From Actinocatenispora sp963815125 (GTDB lineage Bacteria > Actinomycetota > Actinomycetes > Mycobacteriales > Micromonosporaceae), in the NCBI GenBank assembly GCA_963815125.1, contig CAWFFM010000003.1, positions 434,001 through 498,000 on the forward strand: a stretch of DNA of 64,000 nt, in the 5' to 3' direction. Below the pieces are notes generated by a model. That model had not been told where the DNA came from, searched no databases, and saw only the letters and a program-made list of their open reading frames with translations. Position numbers and translations under genes: made by a program. This document shows, piece after piece, positions 7,332 to 18,390 of the stretch (the stretch's first letter is position 1; each line of letters opens with the position of its first letter).

Positions 7332-10300
7332 GTGACGAGGGATTGCACACACCTCGACGGTGACTCGCCGGATGGTCCTGATGAGTCCTCCGGCTCCGGG
7401 GCTGGTCAGCCACCGACAGGTGACCCCGCTGCGAACGACGACCCGGCGCGCCCGGATCCTGTCCCGGTGCCCGACAGTGCCACGAACTCCGATCCCGATC
7501 CCGACGCCCCCGTGACCGGTTCACCGTCCGCTGATACGCCCGATTCCGACGCATCCGGGTCTGTGGATCCTGCTGCGGAAGCTGACTCCGGCGAGGACGT
7601 GACGCAGGCCGGTACCGACGATTCGCCGGAAGCCGCCGACGTCGAGCTTGTATCGCCGGACGAGCCCGCGCCGGACGAGCCTGCGCCGGACGAGCCCGAG
7701 GTACCGGCTGATCCGGTGCCGGTCGCCGGGTCTGAGGCACCGGATGAGGCCGCGCCGGTCGCGGAACCGGAATCCGATCCCGGCACCGAATCGGAATCCG
7801 GCACCGAACCAGAAGCCTGCGCCGAGCCCATGCCGGCTGCTGCGGCCGGGCCCGACGCGGAACCGGAGCCCGCCGCAGAGATCGGGCCGAGCACCGACAC
7901 CGCCCCCGTCGAGGCGGCCGGGCCCGACGCGGAACCGGAGCCCGTCGAGGCGGCGGGGCCTGTTGCCGAACCTGAGCCCGTCGCGGAGCCCGAGTCTGCA
8001 TCGGTACCCGAGCCTGACACCGAGCCCGAGACTGCGTCGTCACCCGAGCCCGGTGCGCACGACGAGCAGGTCGCCGAGCCTGGCGTGACAACGGAGCTGG
8101 CTGCGGCGCCAGGGGCCGAGGAGGTCGAGTCCGCATCGACGGACGCGACGGATGCAACTCAGCTCATCCGGTTGCCCGACCTGCTCGTGGAGTCCGACCA
8201 GAGCACGGCGCCGGAGCCCGAGGCGTCGACCGCCACCACCGGGCCGGAGCCGGCCGCCGAGGCGGACGACGTCGGGTCGGAGACCGCACCGGAGCCGGAG
8301 GATCGGCCGCACATCCCGGGCATGGGGGCGGGCCCCGGCGATGCCGGGACCGCGTGGCCGAGCTGGCCGACGCTGGCCCCTCCGCCCCGCCCGGAGCCGA
8401 CGCCCGGTACGGCAACCCCCGACGCCGTCGAGCCCGAGCCCGAGGACACGGCACCGGAGCCCGAGCCGGAGCCGGCGCCGGCGGACACGGCACCGGAGCA
8501 GGCGGAGCCGGACCACGAACCGGTACCGGAGGCTGCGGCCACGGCGCCGACGCAGGATGCCGTCCCGACCACCGACCCCGAGCCGCCCACGGAGACCTCA
8601 CCGGTCGCTGAGACGCCGGCCGTCGAGGAACCCCCGCCGGTCGCGGAGCCGGTACGGGAGGAGCCGGCCGCCGCCGCGAGCTGGTTCGGGGCCGCGTCAC
8701 CGCAGACCGTACCGGTGCCGCAGGACGGTGACGTACCCGAACTCAGCGAGCTCGGCAGCGACGCCACCCAGCGACTGGTCCTGCCGCAATCGGTACCGCA
8801 GCCGCCGGTCGACGAGCCGGCGACCACGGTGCTGCCCAGGATCCGGCTGGACAGCGAGCCGCCGCCGGTCGACGCCGATGCGACCACGGTGATGCCACGG
8901 GTCGTCGACGAGCCGGCAGCCGCGGCCCCGGCACCACCCGTCACGGACGAGCCGACCGTACGGATCGCGCCGCCGGTCACGGACGAGCCGACCGTGAGCA
9001 CTCCGCCGCCGGTCACGGACGAGCCGACGGCGCGGATCACACCGCCGGTCGCGGACGAGCCGACGGTGACGATTCCGCCGTCGTACGCCGACGACCCGAC
9101 GACCACCATCCCTCGGCAGGAGGAGCCGGCCGAGGACGACGGCCACACGATGACGATGCCGGTGGTGGCGCCGGACGGGCCGCCTCCGACGTCGACCCGA
9201 CCGCCGGCGCCACCGACCCGACCGTTCTCCTCTCCGCCGCCCCGTTCGTCGGCGCCGCCGGCACCACCCACGGGCCGGGCGACGGTGCCGGTACCGATGT
9301 CCCCGGTGGAGCTGCGTCAGTCCCAGACCCGGACCCGACCACCGCAGCAGCAGGTCGTACCGCCGCCCCCGGTCGCGCCGCCGCCGTGGGTGGCGCCGCC
9401 CGTACCGGCACCGGCCATGCCGCCGTCGCCGAAGCGGCCGTCCCGCCGCCTGCTGGTGGGGGTACTGGCCGGGGTGCTGTGCCTCGCCCTGGTCACCACC
9501 GGTCTGCTGGTGTTCCGGCCCGGTCCGCTGGGCGGGTTGCTGGGTGGGCCCGCCGAGCAGGTGGCCCCGCCGCAGGCGCCGCTGGTACTCAAGCCGGTCG
9601 GTGGTGCGCCCGCGCCGACCCCGGCCGGCGTGCAGCGGACCCTGGCGCCGCTGCTGAAGGACACCCGGCTGGGCGACCGGGTCGCCGTGTCGGTACTGGA
9701 CGTGGCGACGGACAGTCCGCTGTACGGTGCCACGCCCGACGCCAGGGAGCTGCCCGCGTCGGTGACGAAGCTGGTGACCGCGACGGCGGCGTTGCAGACC
9801 AGGGGGCCGGCGTACCGGTTGACCACCCGGGTGGTGGCCGGCCCCGGTCCGGGGGAGATCACCCTGATCGGCGGTGGCGACCCGACCCTGGCCACCAACG
9901 GGCACAGCATCTACCCGGAGGCGGCCCGGCTGGACAAGCTGGCCGCGACGGTGAAGAAGGCGCTGGGCGGTACCGCACCGACGAAGGTCCTGGTCGACTC
10001 GTCGCTGTACAGCGGCCCTGGTCTGGGACCGGGTTGGGACGCCGACATCGTGTCGGGTGGCGACGCCTCACCGATCGTGCCGCTGATGGTCAACGCGGGC
10101 CGTACCGATCCGGACGGCGCGACCGCGCAACGCAGCACCGAGGCGGACCTGGCCGCCGGCCGCCGGTTCGCGAAGCTGCTCGGGGTGCCGCCGAACGCGG
10201 TGGCGCACGGGATCGCGCCGAAGAAAGCCCGCCAGCTCGGTGCCGTACGGTCCGCGCCGTTGGTGCACATCGTCGAGGAGATGTTGCAGCGCAGCGACAA

Positions 10301-10796
10301 TGTGATCGCCGAGGCGCTGGCCCGGCAGGTGGCGTTGGCGAAGGGTCAGCCGGCCTCGTTCACCGGCGGGGCGGCGGCGACCGTGGCGGTGATGAAGGAC
10401 CTGGGCCTGGACACCAATGGTCTGCGCCTGTCCGACGGCAGTGGCCTGTCCCGCCGTAACGGGATCTCGCCGGCATTTCTCACCGGGCTGCTGTCCCTGG
10501 TGTCGGGGGGAAAGCAGCCGAGGCTGTGGCCGGTACTGACCGGGATGCCGGTGGCCGGCTATTCGGGCACCCTGACCCAGCGGTACACGCAGGGGGCCGA
10601 TACCGCCGCCGCGGGTGTGATCCGGGCCAAGACCGGTTCACTGAACGGCACCAGCACTTTGGCCGGTCTGGTGGTGGACAGGGACGGCCGGCTGCTGGCG
10701 TTCGCGATGATGGCCGAAGGTACGGAATGGAACGCGGCGGCCGAGTCCGCGCTGGATGTGGCCGGTACGGCACTGGCCGGTTGCGGCTGTCGTTAG
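7332..10796 (+). CDS. dacB: D-Ala-D-Ala carboxypeptidase (PBP4/DacB family) with giant acidic tail
   Basis: GTG 7332 follows a G-rich ribosome site (GGGAGGGG) and gives 1154 residues, more than twice the usual 450-500. The C-terminal 430 residues are a class C penicillin-binding protein: SxxK motif in LPASVTKLVTATAAL (Ser about residue 809), SxN as SDN (about 987) and KTG in AKTGSLNGTSTL (about 1098). A single membrane helix (LLVGVLAGVLCLALVTTGLL, about 702-726) places this domain outside. The first roughly 700 residues are therefore cytoplasmic; they are Pro/Glu/Asp/Ala-rich, disordered, and carry repeated Thr motifs (DATQLIRLP, DATQRLVLP, ATTVLPRI, ATTVMPRV and a 12-residue repeat PPVTDEPTVRIA). 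The enzyme trims or cleaves peptidoglycan cross-links; the tail may be a kinase or FHA docking region (inference). Confidence 0.92.
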   Translation: MTRDCTHLDGDSPDGPDESSGSGAGQPPTGDPAANDDPARPDPVPVPDSATNSDPDPDAPVTGSPSADTPDSDASGSVDPAAEADSGEDVTQAGTDDSPEAADVELVSPDEPAPDEPAPDEPEVPADPVPVAGSEAPDEAAPVAEPESDPGTESESGTEPEACAEPMPAAAAGPDAEPEPAAEIGPSTDTAPVEAAGPDAEPEPVEAAGPVAEPEPVAEPESASVPEPDTEPETASSPEPGAHDEQVAEPGVTTELAAAPGAEEVESASTDATDATQLIRLPDLLVESDQSTAPEPEASTATTGPEPAAEADDVGSETAPEPEDRPHIPGMGAGPGDAGTAWPSWPTLAPPPRPEPTPGTATPDAVEPEPEDTAPEPEPEPAPADTAPEQAEPDHEPVPEAAATAPTQDAVPTTDPEPPTETSPVAETPAVEEPPPVAEPVREEPAAAASWFGAASPQTVPVPQDGDVPELSELGSDATQRLVLPQSVPQPPVDEPATTVLPRIRLDSEPPPVDADATTVMPRVVDEPAAAAPAPPVTDEPTVRIAPPVTDEPTVSTPPPVTDEPTARITPPVADEPTVTIPPSYADDPTTTIPRQEEPAEDDGHTMTMPVVAPDGPPPTSTRPPAPPTRPFSSPPPRSSAPPAPPTGRATVPVPMSPVELRQSQTRTRPPQQQVVPPPPVAPPPWVAPPVPAPAMPPSPKRPSRRLLVGVLAGVLCLALVTTGLLVFRPGPLGGLLGGPAEQVAPPQAPLVLKPVGGAPAPTPAGVQRTLAPLLKDTRLGDRVAVSVLDVATDSPLYGATPDARELPASVTKLVTATAALQTRGPAYRLTTRVVAGPGPGEITLIGGGDPTLATNGHSIYPEAARLDKLAATVKKALGGTAPTKVLVDSSLYSGPGLGPGWDADIVSGGDASPIVPLMVNAGRTDPDGATAQRSTEADLAAGRRFAKLLGVPPNAVAHGIAPKKARQLGAVRSAPLVHIVEEMLQRSDNVIAEALARQVALAKGQPASFTGGAAATVAVMKDLGLDTNGLRLSDGSGLSRRNGISPAFLTGLLSLVSGGKQPRLWPVLTGMPVAGYSGTLTQRYTQGADTAAAGVIRAKTGSLNGTSTLAGLVVDRDGRLLAFAMMAEGTEWNAAAESALDVAGTALAGCGCR
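8940..9083 (+). repeat. 36-bp coding repeat, four units
   Basis: GTCACGGACGAGCCGAC-type units begin at 8940, 8976, 9012 and 9048 (period 36 bp, 12 residues). They encode VTDEPTVRIAPP, VTDEPTVSTPPP, VTDEPTARITPP and VADEPTVTIPPS in the cytoplasmic tail of the carboxypeptidase. Confidence 0.9.
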
Positions 10797-10800
10797 CCGG

Positions 10801-10825
10801 GCGCCGGCCGGTGCCCGGCCGGCGC
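10801..10825 (+). terminator. Hairpin terminator after dacB
   Basis: Perfect 11-bp arms GCGCCGGCCGG and CCGGCCGGCGC around a TGC triloop start 5 bases after the carboxypeptidase stop. There is no U tract. Confidence 0.7.
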
Positions 10826-10878
10826 GCATCCGGGCGCAACGGTGGGCGGTGGGGTGAACCGGCACGTACCGTGGGACC

Positions 10879-11931
10879 ATGACGCAGTTTGTGGATTGGG
10901 ATCTCGCGGTCGGCACGGCAGGGACCATCTCCAAATCCGGCCCCCGGGTCAGCTTCGACGAGGCGGCCGACGTGGTCGGCGAGCTGCGTCAACTGACCGA
11001 CGAGGCGAGCCGGCACGTCCTGGCCACCACCGGGCTGCCCAGCCAGACGGGCCATCCTCCGGTACGGGTGGTGGACCGGGCCGACTGGGCGGCGGCCAAC
11101 CTCTACGGGCTGCGTGACGTGATGACCCCGCTGATGCAGCGGGCGCTGAAGGGGCGGGAACCGAGCGCGCTGGCCCAGTCGATCGGGTCCCGGCTGACCG
11201 GTGTACAGGCCGGCACGGTGCTCGGTTACCTGTCCGGCAAGGTCCTCGGCCAATATGAGGTGTTCTCCGGCGAGCCGGGCAACCTGCTGCTGGTCGCGCC
11301 GAACATCGTCGAGGTGGAGCGCCGGCTGGGTGCCGATCCGCGCGACTTCCGGTTGTGGGTCTGCCTGCACGAGGTCACCCACCGCACCCAGTTCACCGGA
11401 GTGCCGTGGCTGCGCCGCTACTTCCTGGACGAGGTGTCGGCGTTCGTCGATGCCGCCCAGACCGATTCCGAGCAGCTGGTGGACCGTATCCGGCGCGGGG
11501 TGGCCGCGTTGTCGGACGCGATCCGCACCCCGGACAGCCGGGCGAGCGTGCTGGACCTGGTACAGACACCCGCGCAGCGTGAGGTGATCGACCGGTTGAC
11601 CGCGCTGATGACGTTGCTGGAGGGGCACGCCGACTATGTGATGGACGCGGTCGGCCCGCTGGTGGTGCCGAGCGTGGAGGAGATCCGGCACAAGTTCAAC
11701 CGGCGTCGGGAGACGGCCAATCCGCTGGAGCGGGTGATCCGCAAGCTGCTCGGCATCGACGTGAAGCTGCGGCAGTACGCCGAGGGCAACAAGTTCGTGA
11801 CCGCCGTCGTGGACCGGGTCGGGATGGACGGGTTCAACCGGGTCTGGGAGTCCGCCGCGACCCTGCCGACTCTCGACGAGATCACCGACCCGGCCGCGTG
11901 GATCGCCCGGGTACCGGGCACGCCGGTCTGA
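10879..11931 (+). CDS. Zinc-dependent metalloprotease-like protein (DUF2342 family)
   Basis: The 350-residue product contains a zincin-type HExxH motif in CLHEVTHRTQFTGVPWLRRYF (about residues 163-182) and a downstream GHADYVMDAVG region (about 250) that could supply the third ligand. This matches the actinobacterial DUF2342 family, annotated as zinc-dependent metalloprotease or, historically, as a protein associated with coenzyme F420 genes. Its place between dacB and tilS is conserved in many actinobacteria. No signal peptide is seen, so it should be cytoplasmic. The true substrate is not known. Its stop lies 9 bases before the tilS start, so the two are co-transcribed. Confidence 0.88.
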   Translation: MTQFVDWDLAVGTAGTISKSGPRVSFDEAADVVGELRQLTDEASRHVLATTGLPSQTGHPPVRVVDRADWAAANLYGLRDVMTPLMQRALKGREPSALAQSIGSRLTGVQAGTVLGYLSGKVLGQYEVFSGEPGNLLLVAPNIVEVERRLGADPRDFRLWVCLHEVTHRTQFTGVPWLRRYFLDEVSAFVDAAQTDSEQLVDRIRRGVAALSDAIRTPDSRASVLDLVQTPAQREVIDRLTALMTLLEGHADYVMDAVGPLVVPSVEEIRHKFNRRRETANPLERVIRKLLGIDVKLRQYAEGNKFVTAVVDRVGMDGFNRVWESAATLPTLDEITDPAAWIARVPGTPV

Positions 11932-11940
11932 GCTGAGCGG

Positions 11941-12990
11941 ATGTCGCAGGTACCACCGGGTGTCGCGGCGGGCCGCGTCGCCGTACGGCGCTGTCTGTCC
12001 GACCTGGCCGCGCCCGAACTGGTCCTGGTGGCCTGTTCAGGCGGTCCCGATTCGCTGGCGCTGGCGGCGGTGACCACCTTCGTCGCGCCCCGGCTGGGCC
12101 TGCGGGTCGGCCTGGTCACGGTCGACCACGGCCTGCAGCCGGGTTCCGGGGAGCGGGCGGAGGCGGTGGCGAGCTGGGCACGGGACGCCGGTATGGCGCC
12201 GGTGGAGGTCGTAGCGGTCACGGTGGGCCGGGCCGGTGGGCCGGAGGCCGCCGCACGGCAGGCCCGGTACGCGGCGCTGGACCACGCGGCGGACCGCTAC
12301 GGTGCGGCGGTCGTACTGCTCGGGCACACCCGCGACGACCAGGCCGAGACGGTGCTGCTGGCCCTGGCCCGGGGCGCCGGTCCGCGTGGCCTGGCCGGGA
12401 TGGCGGCCCGTCGTGGCCGGTACCGCCGGCCGTTCCTGGCATCGCCCCGTTCGCTGTCCACGACGATCTGCACCGAACTGGACCTGCCGGTCTGGCAGGA
12501 CCCGCACAACTGCGATCCGCGCTTCGCGAGGTCCCGTCTGCGGTCCGCGATGGGCGAGCTGACCGAACTGCTGGGCGCCGGGTTCGTCGCCAACCTGGCC
12601 CGGACCGCGACGCTGGTCGCGGCGGACACCGAGGTACTGGACGCGCGGGCGGCCGAGCTGCTGGCCGCACTGCCGCCACCCGTCGGCTCAGGTGGCACGG
12701 CCGGTACGGACGACGGGCTGGACGTGGCGTTGCTGGCCGCCGAGCCGACGGCGATCCGTACCCGGGTACTGCACGGCTACGCCCGCCGGCTCGGGGTGTC
12801 CGGTTCGGCCCTGGCGTCCCGGCACGTGGATGCGCTGGATGCGCTGGTCACGGACTGGCACGGGCAGGGTCCGGTGTACCTGCCGGGTGGTGTGACGGTC
12901 CGCCGGGTGGCCGGTCGACTGCGGCCGGCCCGCGGCACCGCCGGTTCTGCGGACGGTGGTGCTGCGGACGGTGGTACTCCGGACAGCTGA
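11941..12990 (+). CDS. tilS: tRNA(Ile)-lysidine synthase
   Basis: Converts C34 of the CAU-anticodon tRNA-Ile to lysidine using ATP and lysine, so that the tRNA reads AUA. The ATP-pyrophosphatase signature SGGPDS is at residues about 33-38 (VLVACSGGPDSLALAAV), and LGHTRDDQAETVLLALARG marks the second conserved loop. Its 349 residues agree with actinobacterial TilS, which lack the longer C-terminal domains of E. coli. The last 20 residues are a Gly/Ala/Asp tail (GSADGGAADGGTPDS). In most actinobacteria hpt follows directly; here a regulator on the other strand and a small gene intervene. Confidence 0.95.
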   Translation: MSQVPPGVAAGRVAVRRCLSDLAAPELVLVACSGGPDSLALAAVTTFVAPRLGLRVGLVTVDHGLQPGSGERAEAVASWARDAGMAPVEVVAVTVGRAGGPEAAARQARYAALDHAADRYGAAVVLLGHTRDDQAETVLLALARGAGPRGLAGMAARRGRYRRPFLASPRSLSTTICTELDLPVWQDPHNCDPRFARSRLRSAMGELTELLGAGFVANLARTATLVAADTEVLDARAAELLAALPPPVGSGGTAGTDDGLDVALLAAEPTAIRTRVLHGYARRLGVSGSALASRHVDALDALVTDWHGQGPVYLPGGVTVRRVAGRLRPARGTAGSADGGAADGGTPDS

Positions 12991-13034
12991 GGCCGCCGCA
13001 CGCCGGTCGGCGCCGCCGTCGGATGGTCGGGCGG

Positions 13035-14015
13035 TCAGGCGCTTTCCGGGCACTGGAAGGTGCTGCGGTACGCGGCGGGTGAGGTGCCGAGTCTGCGGGT
13101 GAAGTGGTGTCGCAGGGCCGCGCCGTTGCCGAAGCCGGTACGCAACGCGATCTGGTCGACGCCCAGGTGGGTGTCCTCCAGTAGTTGCCGGGCCAGCAGG
13201 ACCCGCTGACCGGTCAGCCATTCGTGCGGGGTGGTGCCGGTCTCGGCCCGGAACCGTCGGGCGAAGGTACGCGGTGCCAGGTGTGCGCGTGCAGCCAACG
13301 TCTCGACGCTCATCGGCGCGTCCAGGTTGCCCTGCATCCAGGCCAGTACGGGGCCCAGCGACTCGGAGTCGGGTGCCAGCGGTACCGGGGTCTCGATGTA
13401 CTGCGCCTGGCCGCCGTCCCGGTGTGGTGGCACCACCATCCGCCGGGCCAGTGCGGTCGCCACCGCCGAGCCTTGTTCCTGCCGGATCAGGTACAGGCAG
13501 GCGTCGATGCCGGCGGCGGTGCCGGCGCTGGTCAGGATGGGTGGGTCGGCGACGTACAGGACGTTGGGGTCGACCTTGGCGCTCGGGTATCGGCGGGCCA
13601 GTTCGTCGGTGTACATCCAGTGCGTGGTGCACCGCCGCCCGTCGAGCAGTCCGGCCTGGCCGAGGACGAACGCGCCGGAGCAGACGCTGAGCACCCAGGC
13701 GCCGCGGTCGGCGGCGGCGCGGAGCGCGTCGAGCACCTCGTCCGGTATGGCGTCGGCCAGCGCCGGCCCGGAGGGTGTCTGCCGGATCGCCGGTACGGCG
13801 ATGACGTCGGCGTCCGCCATCGGGGACAGGTCGTGGTGGGGCGTGAGGTCGAAGCCGGAGAAGACCCGGACCGGACGGCCGCCGGGGGAGCACAGCGCGA
13901 ACTCGTACCCGGGGAAGCCCTGCTCGGTGCGGTCGACGCCGAACGCCTCGCAGATCACCCCGAGTTCGAAGGCTGCGACACCGTCGAGGGCGAGGACGGC
14001 GACCCGTTTCAGCAT
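13035..14015 (-). CDS. GlxA-type regulator (DJ-1/PfpI domain + AraC HTH)
   Basis: The 326-residue protein has an N-terminal class I glutamine amidotransferase-like domain (about 1-180, with the nucleophile-elbow sequence WVLSVCSGAFVLGQAGLLDG) and two AraC-type helix-turn-helices at the C-terminus (about 225-320: LAPRTFARRFRAETGTTPHEW, then IALRTGFGNGAALRHHF). GlxA-like regulators are DNA-binding activators or repressors with a non-catalytic DJ-1 sensor domain; no ligand is suggested by context. It is convergent with tilS and interrupts the normal tilS-hpt pair, so it was probably inserted. The start is the ATG at 14015; the ribosome site is weak. Confidence 0.92.
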   Translation of the reverse strand: MLKRVAVLALDGVAAFELGVICEAFGVDRTEQGFPGYEFALCSPGGRPVRVFSGFDLTPHHDLSPMADADVIAVPAIRQTPSGPALADAIPDEVLDALRAAADRGAWVLSVCSGAFVLGQAGLLDGRRCTTHWMYTDELARRYPSAKVDPNVLYVADPPILTSAGTAAGIDACLYLIRQEQGSAVATALARRMVVPPHRDGGQAQYIETPVPLAPDSESLGPVLAWMQGNLDAPMSVETLAARAHLAPRTFARRFRAETGTTPHEWLTGQRVLLARQLLEDTHLGVDQIALRTGFGNGAALRHHFTRRLGTSPAAYRSTFQCPESA

Positions 14016-14165
14016 GCCACCAGTCTAGTGGCAGGAAATCGATGGTCAATGGCTTTGCTGCCACTGTCGAGGAGCGGTCCGCGTGGACACCATTGAGTGG
14101 TCGATGCGCATCGGCAGTGCGCCGGCCCGGCCGGGCCGGATCTGACCACAGGAAGAGGAAGTCCC

Positions 14166-14381
14166 ATGTACGCACTGCTGTTCGTCGCCGTTGCCGCGCT
14201 GGCGCTCGGTGTCGCCCAACTGCTCGGCTGGACCAAGGACAGCCGCGACTCCCGTGACTGGCAGCCCACCGGGGAGCAACCATCGACCCGGGTACGGAAG
14301 CCCCGGAGCCTGCCGATCTCCGTACCGACCGATGCGGTGATACTCACGAACCGCACCGAGCAGCCCCGGCGCGTCTCCTGA
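14166..14381 (+). CDS. Small single-pass membrane protein (71 aa)
   Basis: ATG 14166 is preceded by AGGAAGAGGAAG, a strong ribosome site. Residues 1-20 (MYALLFVAVAALALGVAQLL) form a membrane helix or uncleaved signal; the rest is a hydrophilic, basic tail (DSRDSRDWQPTGEQ..., RVRKPRSLPIS). No family was recognised. It is divergent from the GlxA-type regulator, 151 bp away, and might be its target (inference). A 27-bp duplication covers its stop codon. Confidence 0.6.
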   Translation: MYALLFVAVAALALGVAQLLGWTKDSRDSRDWQPTGEQPSTRVRKPRSLPISVPTDAVILTNRTEQPRRVS

Positions 14382-14420
14382 CCGCCGCGCTGACAGCCCC
14401 GGCGCGTCTCCTGACCGCCG
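14361..14420. repeat. 27-bp direct repeat over a stop codon
   Basis: A 27-base unit beginning CAGCCCCGGCGCGTCTCC occurs at 14361-14387 and 14394-14420 (period 33). The first copy encodes the last residues and the TGA of the small membrane protein. The copies are identical, which indicates a recent duplication. Confidence 0.9.
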
Positions 14421-14519
14421 GAACGTGGCCGAGCATGAGTCCTGCCGTCGCCGTGCCGCGCCCGGGAATCGGCCACCCCCGGGCGCGGTGTGGCAGAACA
14501 CATCAGGCAGGCTTGGGGG

Positions 14520-15080
14520 ATGGCAGCGGGTAGTTGGTACGCCGGGGACATCGCCGAGGTCGTCGTCAGCGAGGAGCAGATCCGGGAGAAGACCGCGGAG
14601 CTGGCCAAGCAGGTCGCGGCCGACTACGCCGACGTCGACGGGCTGCTGCTCGTCGGGGTGCTGAAGGGCGCGGTCATGTTCATGGCCGACTTCGCCCGAG
14701 CGCTCGACCATCCGGTCGAACTGGAGTTCATGGCCATCTCCTCGTACGGAGCGCGCGCCACCTCCTCGGGTGTCGTACGCATCCTCAAGGACCTGGACCG
14801 GGACATCTCCGGCCGGCACGTACTGGTGATCGAGGACATCGTCGACTCCGGGCTGACGTTGTCCTGGCTGTTGAAGTACCTGTCCAGTCGGGGTCCGGCC
14901 TCCGTCGAGGTGGTGGCGCTGCTGCGCAAGCCCGATGCGGTGAAGGTGGACGTTCCGGTCCGCTACATCGGATTCGACATTCCGAATGAGTTTGTCGTCG
15001 GCTACGGACTCGACTATGCGGAGCGTTACAGAGAACTACCGTACGTAGGATTGTTGCGGCCAGAGGTCTACAGCCGCTGA
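14520..15080 (+). CDS. hpt: Hypoxanthine phosphoribosyltransferase
   Basis: Salvages hypoxanthine (and guanine) to IMP/GMP with PRPP. ATG 14520 gives 186 residues, the family's normal length; an in-frame GTG at 14490 would add 10 residues without support. The PRPP-binding motif is VLVIEDIVDSGLTLSWLL (about residues 101-118), preceded by the LLVGVLKGAVMFMADFAR loop and followed by RYIGFDIPNEFVVGYGLDY. Like its relatives it lies directly upstream of ftsH. Confidence 0.95.
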   Translation: MAAGSWYAGDIAEVVVSEEQIREKTAELAKQVAADYADVDGLLLVGVLKGAVMFMADFARALDHPVELEFMAISSYGARATSSGVVRILKDLDRDISGRHVLVIEDIVDSGLTLSWLLKYLSSRGPASVEVVALLRKPDAVKVDVPVRYIGFDIPNEFVVGYGLDYAERYRELPYVGLLRPEVYSR

Positions 15081-15296
15081 TCGGCACCGTTGCGCCGCCG
15101 TAGCGCCGGTGTCTCAGTGCTTTCTCAGCTATCCTGGGTCGTAGAGCGCTCCGGTGGCGCGTGATCAGGCAGTTCGTTCCCTATTGCCTGACTCGTCAGG
15201 GCGCCATGGTTCACCTCACGCTCAGCCTCGCTGGTCTGGCTCCGCGTTCCTGGTCCCCACGGTGTACCTTCGAATGACCGAGGACTAACTGGTTCA

Positions 15297-15315
15297 CGCC
15301 GGTCGTTGACCGGCG
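15297..15315. promoter_or_regulatory. Small hairpin in the ftsH leader
   Basis: Perfect 8-bp arms CGCCGGTC and GACCGGCG around a GTT loop lie 59 bases before the ftsH start. The 293-bp gap to hpt presumably holds the ftsH promoter (for example TTTCTCAGCTATCCT near 15120-15135). The role of the hairpin is unknown. Confidence 0.35.
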
Positions 15316-15373
15316 AGTCGCAACGACGGTGTGAGATCGGGAGGGCGGGGCGCCCCAGTGGGCCCGCAACAGC

Positions 15374-17551
<2,178 letters not shown>

Positions 17552-17570
17552 GCCGGACCCCACAGCAGTG

Positions 17571-17599
17571 ACGCGAGCCCGGCGGTGCCGGGCTCGCGT
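17571..17599 (+). terminator. Terminator hairpin between ftsH and folE
   Basis: A perfect 13-bp stem ACGCGAGCCCGGC/GCCGGGCTCGCGT with a GGT triloop starts 20 bases after the ftsH stop and ends 31 bases before folE. It probably limits read-through from ftsH into the folate genes. Confidence 0.75.
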
Positions 17600-17629
17600 C
17601 GTATTCGCCGGACACCTGAGGAGGGTGCC

Positions 17630-18280
17630 GTGAGCGACGAATCGGACCTGGACATCGACCATGTCGCCGCCCGCCTGATCAGTGGCGGACTCAACGGTGG
17701 ACCGGTCGAGAAGTCCGTCGACCTTGAGCGCATCGAGAAGGCCGTACGGGAGATCCTCATCGCGGTCGGCGAGGACCCGGACCGTGACGGGCTGCGCAAG
17801 ACGCCGGCCCGGGTGGCGCGCTCGTACGCGGAGATGTTCGCCGGGCTGCGCGTCGATCCGGCCTCCGTACTGCGCACCACCTTCGAGGAGGACCACGACG
17901 AGCTGGTGCTGGTCCGCGACATCGAGGTGTACAGCTCCTGCGAGCACCACCTGCTGCCGTTCCACGGTGTCGCGCACGTCGGCTACATCCCCGGCGCGCA
18001 CGGCCGCATCACCGGACTGTCCAAGCTGGCCCGCCTGGTCGAGGCGTACGCCCGCCGGCCGCAGATACAGGAGCGGCTCACCTCGCAGATCGCCGACACC
18101 CTGACCGAGCGGCTCGACCCGCGCGGGGTCATCGTGGTCGTCGACTGCGAGCACCTGTGCATGTCGATGCGCGGTATCCGCAAGCCCGGTTCGCGTACCG
18201 TCACCTCCGCCGTCCGCGGCCACTTCGAACGCTCGGTTGCGGCCCGCGCCGAAGCGATGTCCCTGGTCCTCGGCCGCTGA
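17630..18280 (+). CDS. folE: GTP cyclohydrolase I
   Basis: Catalyses the first step of tetrahydrofolate synthesis, GTP to 7,8-dihydroneopterin triphosphate. GTG 17630 follows GAGGAGGG and gives 216 residues. The zinc and active-site motif is SSCEHHLLPFHGVAHVGYIP; EHLCMSMRGIRKPGS carries the third zinc ligand (Cys) and the catalytic residues. In many actinobacteria folE is followed at once by folP, folB and folK; here those genes are 15.7 kb away, beyond an island, so transcription of the pathway is split. Confidence 0.97.
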   Translation: MSDESDLDIDHVAARLISGGLNGGPVEKSVDLERIEKAVREILIAVGEDPDRDGLRKTPARVARSYAEMFAGLRVDPASVLRTTFEEDHDELVLVRDIEVYSSCEHHLLPFHGVAHVGYIPGAHGRITGLSKLARLVEAYARRPQIQERLTSQIADTLTERLDPRGVIVVVDCEHLCMSMRGIRKPGSRTVTSAVRGHFERSVAARAEAMSLVLGR

Positions 18281-18390
18281 CGGTTCCGCATGACCGCCTC
18301 ACGCAACTCGCGTGTGTGCCCCTCGACCTCATCTGCGCGGCTGACCTGGACCTTCGTCGTGCAGGCGGCCGTGGGTAGTGGGGAACGAGG

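Noticed and set aside
6844..8157. 437-codon Arg/Pro-rich minus-strand frame
   Set aside because: Overlaps ppa and the carboxypeptidase tail; composition reflects the reverse of acidic repeats.
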